From assembly GCA_946406115.1 (NCBI GenBank), contig OX291557.1:18136501-18200500 (forward strand): DNA of 64,000 nt. Direction: 5' to 3'. This DNA comes from Apoda limacodes. Taxonomy: Eukaryota > Arthropoda > Insecta > Lepidoptera > Limacodidae. Below are positions 57,880-64,000 of this stretch, one piece after another. The notes under the pieces were generated by a model. That model searched no databases. It had not been told where the DNA came from and was given only the letters and a program-made list of their open reading frames with translations. The position numbers and the translations under genes were made by a program. The first letter of the stretch is position 1, and every line of letters starts with the position of its first letter.

Positions 57880-59215
57880 AAATAAGACAAAATAGACGTT
57901 ACTACATATTAAATATAGTATGAAAAAATATATTTACATATACTTACATAATACCTACTACATAGACGTACACAAATATTAATTTTCTTGTAAAAAATAA
58001 CTTGTAAAAATAACTAATCCACAGGCTTGACTTGTAGTCAAGTAGTACCTTTGTAAGGTACGGCTTTGTTTTTTACTCGACTGTTCTATTATGATATATG
58101 GACTCTCTTTAATAAAAATCAAAATTAATATGGTACCTTATTTATATCTTTTTACAACATAATAATAGAATAAAAACGACGACAAAAAATTATGAACATG
58201 GTCCGTTTTTGCGTTGAATATCCAACACTGCGCTACATAAAAGCCAGTTTCGTCCGCCATAAATTTTACGCATGAAGCCGTAACCTTTGGGATGAGATGT
58301 CGTTTGTTTGGAAGAAATATACGAATAATCACAGAGAGTGACATCTGTGTGAGGTATAACAAGTGTATTTGCTGTGTGAAACGGATCTCATTTCAAGAAT
58401 ATAACATTTAATTTCGGAACAAAAACAAAGATATCGCTTTACACACGCGAGAAAAAGAAACAGACGAATTGAAAACCTCCTTCTTTTCTTTGAAGACCTG
58501 TCTATCAAAAAATGTCTATGAGAGTGAGTTTATGGTCTAAGCTGTCGATGAAAAAAAATACTAGTTAATGTAAAGGTTTATATTTTTGGATATTTGTTAC
58601 TTCATGACGTAGCAACGCAATACCAATTCATCTGATTTTATGTAGAGAGATAGTTCGAAGGACAGAGGACGGATACTTTTCATTCTGTTCAAGTTTCCAA
58701 AGAAATATAATTTTTTCGAGGGTCAGGCCATGATTTATTATACCTTTATACCAGACATATTACCACATAAGAACATAAGAAAGTGCATACTTCTCTCCCG
58801 CCGCTTATTCTTTTTCATTTTGCTAAGTTTGATATAACAACGAGTAGGTGAAGTTTAAAAGAATTCAACAACTTTGAAGAAAATGCGATTTTAAATCTAT
58901 ACTATACTATACACCACAACAGCAAAGGGCAAAGAGAAGGGATGAACTAATTTATGAGACGGGAGTAACCGAAGAGATATAAAAACCGTTTATCATTAGC
59001 TGAGTTTTTCTTTTGTACACTTTATTTTACCTTTTTAGCTATTCTAAACCTAGTGACAGTTTCTGCATTGTCGGAAAATCAAGTTTTAATTTTCGTTAAT
59101 ATCATTAAAAAATATTTCAAAAATATTTTTATAAGAAATTTATTAAATGTTAATTATTTTTGGCTACCCGCAATGACCCGCATGTGCACTATACTATACA
59201 ATTGATATAGGACTA
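57880..59215. other. AT-rich stretch, nothing recognised
   Basis: No credible coding frame and no repeat I can name. Confidence 0.4.
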
Positions 59216-59490
59216 ATGGTGGGACTTCATGCATTCGAAAATCCCTCGGTCCGAGAAAAAAACAATTTCGGCATGATATCGACTACATGCGGCCGGTTTA
59301 GATCTGGAGAAAAATCAACTCAGCGCAGCTGTGGTCGAACAGTTGTCTCGATACTTTTTGTTCTAAATGAAAACGTTATCTTTGGTTCAGATTTTATTGT
59401 TAACTGCATGACGCCGTTAAAAAAAATGATAAAACACAAAGTAAAAAACTACCTACCGAATCATTTTTTTTTTTAAATACATGCACACAT

Positions 59491-59655
59491 GTGTCCACTA
59501 GCTGTGTTATCCACACTGGGGCAACATTTGTCCGGAAGCTCCCGGACTACGTTGTCGTGTGGTCAGTTGCATCAACTACATACGTTATTGAAAAGCTTCG
59601 CCCACTTGTGGAAGAGCCTGACCCAGGGACTTTATTGGGAACAGTCTTCAGCTAG
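59491..59655 (+). other. Unidentified exon-like reading frame
   Basis: A plus-strand frame without a clear ATG gives 54 codons of balanced composition (for example VSTSCVIHTGATFVRKLPDY, then VVVWSVASTTYVIEKL and ending EEPDPGTLLGTVFS) before TAG at 59,653. The local base composition is higher in G+C than on either side. It reads more like real protein than other frames nearby, but I recognise no family. It could be a remnant of a gene, an exon or part of a transposon. Other frames over the same bases are less protein-like. It sits between two inverted repeats described separately. Confidence 0.25.
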
Positions 59656-60162
59656 CTGTTCGTACTCTGGAATTCGAGAGAAAAATATATGCAAGTACAT
59701 ATGCGGGTTTCGAAAAGTAAGTCAGATTTTCATACATTTTCGTTTTGAATTCCAGAGTCTGAATAGCTTGAGATTGTTCCAATAAGGTCCCAGTTGCTTC
59801 CGGGTAAAATTCGGAATCAAATAATAATCCGGATCCTATGTAGTCGATGGAAGTATAATTTAAATGTTGTTTGAGCGACGGATTGGATTCGGGCTTATCC
59901 GAGGCCGTTTCTTACCGCATCTGGAAAAGCCCAGATGCATGAAGTCCGACCTTTACAGTCTTCGGGACTCGGAACTTTGCATAAAATAAGAGTTGTATTT
60001 CATTTTGAAACAAGTCGCCGCAGAATTGTAAATCTAACGACAGTTTTTGTTTACTTTTCATGACTACTGTATCATTTGATCCTAATATTACTGCGCTCTT
60101 TTTATTATTCTTTACGTTAGTTTCTATTGTATTTCTAATGAAATATATCGTTTTATCGGTGA

Positions 60163-60245
60163 AAACCAAGCAAAGTTTGTATTATGGGTACCAGACAACG
60201 GATACAAATACTTGTTCACTTTTTTTGTAAATATTGTAACAATAA
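60163..60245 (-). repeat. tRNA-headed SINE, copy E (fragment)
   Basis: Carries only aagcaaagtttgtattatgg, taccagacaacggatacaaa and the T run, the 3' half of the family. Confidence 0.6.
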
Positions 60246-60368
60246 GGAAGATTAAGATAAGACCACTAACTTAAAAATAGCTAATGGTCACTATGGCAGT
60301 AAAATATGCATTAAACCTTAATAACAATTATTTCTCATAAGCCATGGCACAAGCAGCTGATGTGGATA

Positions 60369-60433
60369 AACTTATTAACTTAAACTTATTAACTTAAATT
60401 TATTAACTTGCTAACTTAAACTTATTAACTCTT
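60369..60433. repeat. 14-bp tandem repeat (cttattaacttaaa)
   Basis: About four to five imperfect units in a row. Confidence 0.85.
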
Positions 60434-60902
60434 ACTCTATTTTTTTATACATTAAATAATATTATGTTCATTTATCAGTAAGAAGCGATTTCAAGTAATA
60501 ATTTGTATGTTAGTATATGAAGGAACAGATATTTATTATCTTCTTTTTGTTTTCTTTTATTAGTTTCAAAGCAATTCTAAGTGTTTTAATATTCCTACCT
60601 ATATTTATTCATTTGTACTCCACTAAATTCAATATGTGTACTTCTGATGGTTGAATGTTAGAAAATGCCTTATGGCATAAATTCCGCCATGTACAATTGT
60701 AAAATAATAATAAGTGCAAAAGAAATATAGAGAACCTGGTTGAAAGAGAAAATTATCAAAATATTAAATGTATTTGGTATTTTTTAAATGTGAGTAAATG
60801 TATGACACCAATAAATGCTGAGTTTCATTAGGTACATTATTTTTTCATTGTTGCATCCTACGCGCTGTCAAATTAAATGATGCTACAGTAAATGAATATT
60901 AA

Positions 60903-61132
60903 CCGTGGCACTACTAGTATGAAATTAGTAGTGCTAGGGTAAATTTTTTTTACCCGTGGCACTAATAATATTTTAAATCAGTAGTGCTACGGTAAATTAA
61001 TTTCAAACGTGGCACTACTAGTATGAAATTAGTAGTTCTAGGGTAAATGTTTTTTACCCGTGGCACTATAAATATTTTAAAACAGTAGTGCTACGGTAAA
61101 TTAATTTCAAACGTGGCACTAAGTAGCCACGG
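60903..61132. mobile_element. piggyBac-type fold-back MITE, 230 bp, TTAA target duplication
   Basis: TTAA (60,899-60,902) precedes CCGTGGC, and GCCACGG is followed by TTAA (61,133-61,136). TTAA target duplications with CC...GG ends are diagnostic of the piggyBac superfamily. The inside is two units of about 107 bp, each with two hairpins. One has arms GGCACTACTA...TAGTAGTGC and the other CCGTGGCACTA...TAGTGCTACGG, so the whole can fold into a row of stems. No transposase is encoded. Confidence 0.7.
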
Positions 61133-61567
61133 TTAATTCGCGTTGTTTATAAGTATTCCCCAGTAGTTTTATTTCAATTGGTACAACTTTCGTTTAGATA
61201 ATAGTAAAAAAAACCGCAATTTTACGTACTTATACTTAAGGTATTACATTAGATCGACACAGTTATACAAATAACGAACATAAACTAACACTAATTCTTA
61301 TAGTGCAAAAACAATATTCCCTTTGATGTATTTCAGAATAGAAAAAGTTGAAACCTAAATGATCTCCCGGGGCAGTAAATATTTTAGGGTAGGTACAGCA
61401 CGTGATGTGAATCTTTGATTTGTATGTTTTATATTTCTTTGCAGAAAGGTCTGATTGTAAAAATAAACCAACACATAGGAATACAAATGACCGTAACATA
61501 ATTTGTTTTATTTAATCAAAAAGAGAAAGAAAGACACGACTATAGTGATATTTTTGATTTATTTCTT

Positions 61568-61626
61568 CCTACCACGAACGCTTAGGTTGCGGAACGAACT
61601 CCCTGCCAAGGTTTTCTCTAGTTCTC
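61568..61626 (+). pseudogene. Tiny LINE reverse transcriptase fragment
   Basis: The plus strand encodes PRTLRLRNELPAKVF, the counterpart of PRTLKLWNELPAKVF in the copy at 5.4 kb. Only about 20 residues can be recognised. Confidence 0.65.
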
Positions 61627-61704
61627 ATACTTATGTATTAACTCAACTAAAAAACACTGGCTGGGAATTATAGCGCTTGAAAAATGTTGCTCGTAAAAAA
61701 GAAT

Positions 61705-62215
61705 TTCAGAGTTTTGGCACGAATCTTAAGAAGAAGAGTGGTGGTGGAGTGGTGTTTTATCCTGTTTAATTTTTCTAAATTCATTTAGTGTGTTACGATG
61801 TGTATACTTTAGCATTGTTTTATGAAAGCGTGTTAAGAATTGTGCACCGAAGGCTCATGAATAGTGAATTATGAAGAAATAAGCAGGACATGACTCGCAG
61901 TTTCTGAAGGATGCACACCAAAACTCCCGCCCTATCTTCGGACATGTAAACGAGGACGCGCGATATCGCCGCGATAAAACTTGAATATGGCGCTTCGCCA
62001 AACTTATATATATGCGCACGACTATATTCACACATGACTCTGGAGAAATGATCTGCGAAATCTGGTCCTCAAATCGAAGAAAGAAGAAGAAGTCAAATTC
62101 AGAGTTTTGGCGCGAATCTTAAGAAGGACTGGTGTATTTTCGTGTTTAATTTTTCTAAATTCATTTAGCGTGTTTCGATGCGTTTATTTTAGCAATGTTT
62201 TACGAAAGCGTTAAT
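61705..62215. repeat. Local direct duplication
   Basis: cagagttttggcacgaatct, ttaatttttctaaattcatt and tagcattgttttatgaaagc at 61,707-61,832 recur with some differences at 62,100-62,207, about 390 bases apart. Confidence 0.8.
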
Positions 62216-63480
62216 TATCGATCAAGATGAGGGGTGCAAATTGCTCTTTGGTGATTAGTCACATGAGGCCACATTCAATATCCTCGTTAGGAATGAATAT
62301 TCAGTCCACGTTGGCTGAGTGGGTAGTAGTAGTACTACTTTAACTGTTTAAGTCTTATATTCGAATACAGTAGTGTCCGAAGTGACAGTGTTAAATGGTG
62401 TGCATTTTTTGCCGGACTGTTGTGTGGAAAATGGGCTATTTCATGATATAAAACGTCTGTGAGTATGTGTATGCATATGGGTATGTGTGCAAGTTTGTGT
62501 GATGCGCCCTCTCGCATTTGAAGCCTCTCTTAGCCGGGCGACCTATGATGGATTGTAGCGGGTTATGAATACTATATCTATTACATTATTATACTGGTAC
62601 CTCTGTAAGTTTATACATATATGTATATTTTTTTTCTAGTAATATCAATTTTTGATACACAGTTTGTGTTTTATGTATATTTATGTGTCTTTGTGTATGT
62701 ATTTATATATGAGACTACAATATGGGGTTCTTCAAGAAAGAAATTAGGTATTAGATGATGAGAATGATGAGAATCTTCAAAGCTAAACAACTCTATCGTT
62801 ATTGCAAAAAGATTTTTTTAGAAATTAAATGTTCCGATCTGTAATCAATCAGTACACAGAGAAAACTGTCATTAGTTGCTACCTGTAATATGAATTAATG
62901 TAACCTTCATTTTGACCAAAATGTATTATATCTATTGTTCAGTTATAATTTTTCTGATGTTTCAATTGTGTATTAATATTTTAATACAATATGAATTTGA
63001 ATTGTTAAAATAAATTTAATATAATATCGTTAAAAAATGTTCTTTACACCTACGATTTTTGCGATATATGCCTAGCTTACACCATTTACAGGTCGCACAA
63101 AAAACCTGTGTCTGATACGTCAACTTCATTGTAGGTACGCTAAAAAAGGCTAAAGCTGAGATTTGCATGTTATATTTTTTCCTCAAATAGACTTCAAATA
63201 ATAATATTTTCTTTGATCTACGAGTATATCTTATACACACATGACGAAGCGACGAAGTGCAAATCCCGGATTGTTTACGTATGAATATCACAGCGAAAGC
63301 ACAATAAGAAAAGATCCAAAAATAGACATAATTGGATCTTCTTTGAAATTATAGAACCTTAGTATTTTCTAAAAGCTTCACAAATGACTGAACTTGAGTA
63401 CTCAAATAAGCGTAGAGATAATTTTTATATGTTTTATTTATGTAGAGTTTGTAGAGTATTTTAATAAAAAATAAATAAGA
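62216..63480. other. AT-rich stretch, nothing named
   Basis: 62,450-62,560 has a TG-rich run and a gatggattgtagcgggtta phrase that may be a dispersed repeat end. No gene recognised. Confidence 0.4.
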
Positions 63481-63489
63481 TAAATTAAT

Positions 63490-63720
63490 ATTTGATAAAG
63501 CAAAGCTTGTGTTATGGATACCAGACAACGGATACAATTACATGTATAATACTTTTTTTTTTGTAAATATACTCATATTACAAAATTCTATTTGTACACC
63601 CAGTCTCAAGACAAACACAAATAGGCAATTTTTCTTGCCGAAATCGAACCCACGCCCACCGATTCAGCAGTTTTGTCATGACCATTGAATCCAATAACCT
63701 TGTTTCTAATCTTTTTTCAT
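63490..63720 (-). repeat. tRNA-headed SINE, copy F
   Basis: Minus-strand copy with agcaaagcttgtgttatgga, accagacaacggatacaa, gtctcaagacaaacacaaat and a recognisable box B (GTGGGTTCGATTTCGG on the minus strand, about 63,640-63,655). Confidence 0.7.
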
Positions 63721-64000
63721 CACACTTAATCGTAAACAGTGTCATTACGTGCATGCAAAGTGGGTGCTAAGACCTTAATTACTCCAACGGGATTTTACCT
63801 TGTACATTTTACTTTTCTCTAAGCAAAGCGCGCGTTCATAGAATTCACGTCCTTTAAGTCTTATGTATCACTTGGGGTAAAATGCAATTCCTACTTCGTG
63901 TGTAATCGGTCACTTTCACTCCTCGGTAAACAATGTACTATTATTTACCTTATATTTTTATTTATTAACCCTCAAATGTGATGAAAAACATTGTGTGTAA

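Overview
The window looks like a repeat-dominated stretch of a moth or butterfly (Lepidoptera) genome. It is AT-rich. Several dispersed repeats are of types I know from lepidopteran genomes: a non-LTR retrotransposon whose 3' tail reads GGTGGCAAACAAGCTT on the opposite strand, a second LINE type ending in TTTGAC repeats, a tRNA-headed SINE present six times, and short Helitron-like elements. I found no host protein-coding gene that I can name. Every coding stretch I recognise belongs to a transposable element, and nearly all are broken.

Layout. 1-6.8 kb holds LINE fragments, a SINE and dispersed repeats. 6,820-27,143 appears to be one 20.3-kb insertion: two almost identical 5,623-bp direct repeats enclose a 9,078-bp non-coding core. 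The repeats have TG...CA ends (TGTAG...CTACA), and the insertion is flanked by a 4-bp ACTT target duplication. This is the anatomy of an LTR retrotransposon, but with exceptionally long LTRs, no recognisable gag or pol, and a core built largely from satellite-like arrays. It is the most interesting object in the window. 27.3-40.8 kb returns to LINE, SINE and Helitron-like debris. 41.7-46.2 kb is a decayed Ty3/gypsy-type retrotransposon on the minus strand (gag, protease, reverse transcriptase, integrase) with its RNase H region deleted and its integrase catalytic glutamate replaced. A GC-rich 63-bp tandem repeat sits at its 5' side.

46.2-64 kb is AT-rich intergenic or intronic-looking DNA. 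It contains LINE tails, a B-A'-B' template-switch-like duplication (54.4-56.0 kb, with source copy A at 51.8 kb), a 236-bp Helitron-like element, a 230-bp piggyBac-type fold-back MITE with TTAA target sites, more SINE copies and one unidentified exon-like reading frame near 59.5 kb.

The elements do not form a pathway. Their relations are nesting and parasitism: non-autonomous elements (the giant LTR element, SINEs, MITEs, Helitron-like repeats) would depend on enzymes encoded elsewhere in the genome. Family names rest on recognition by eye; no database search was possible.
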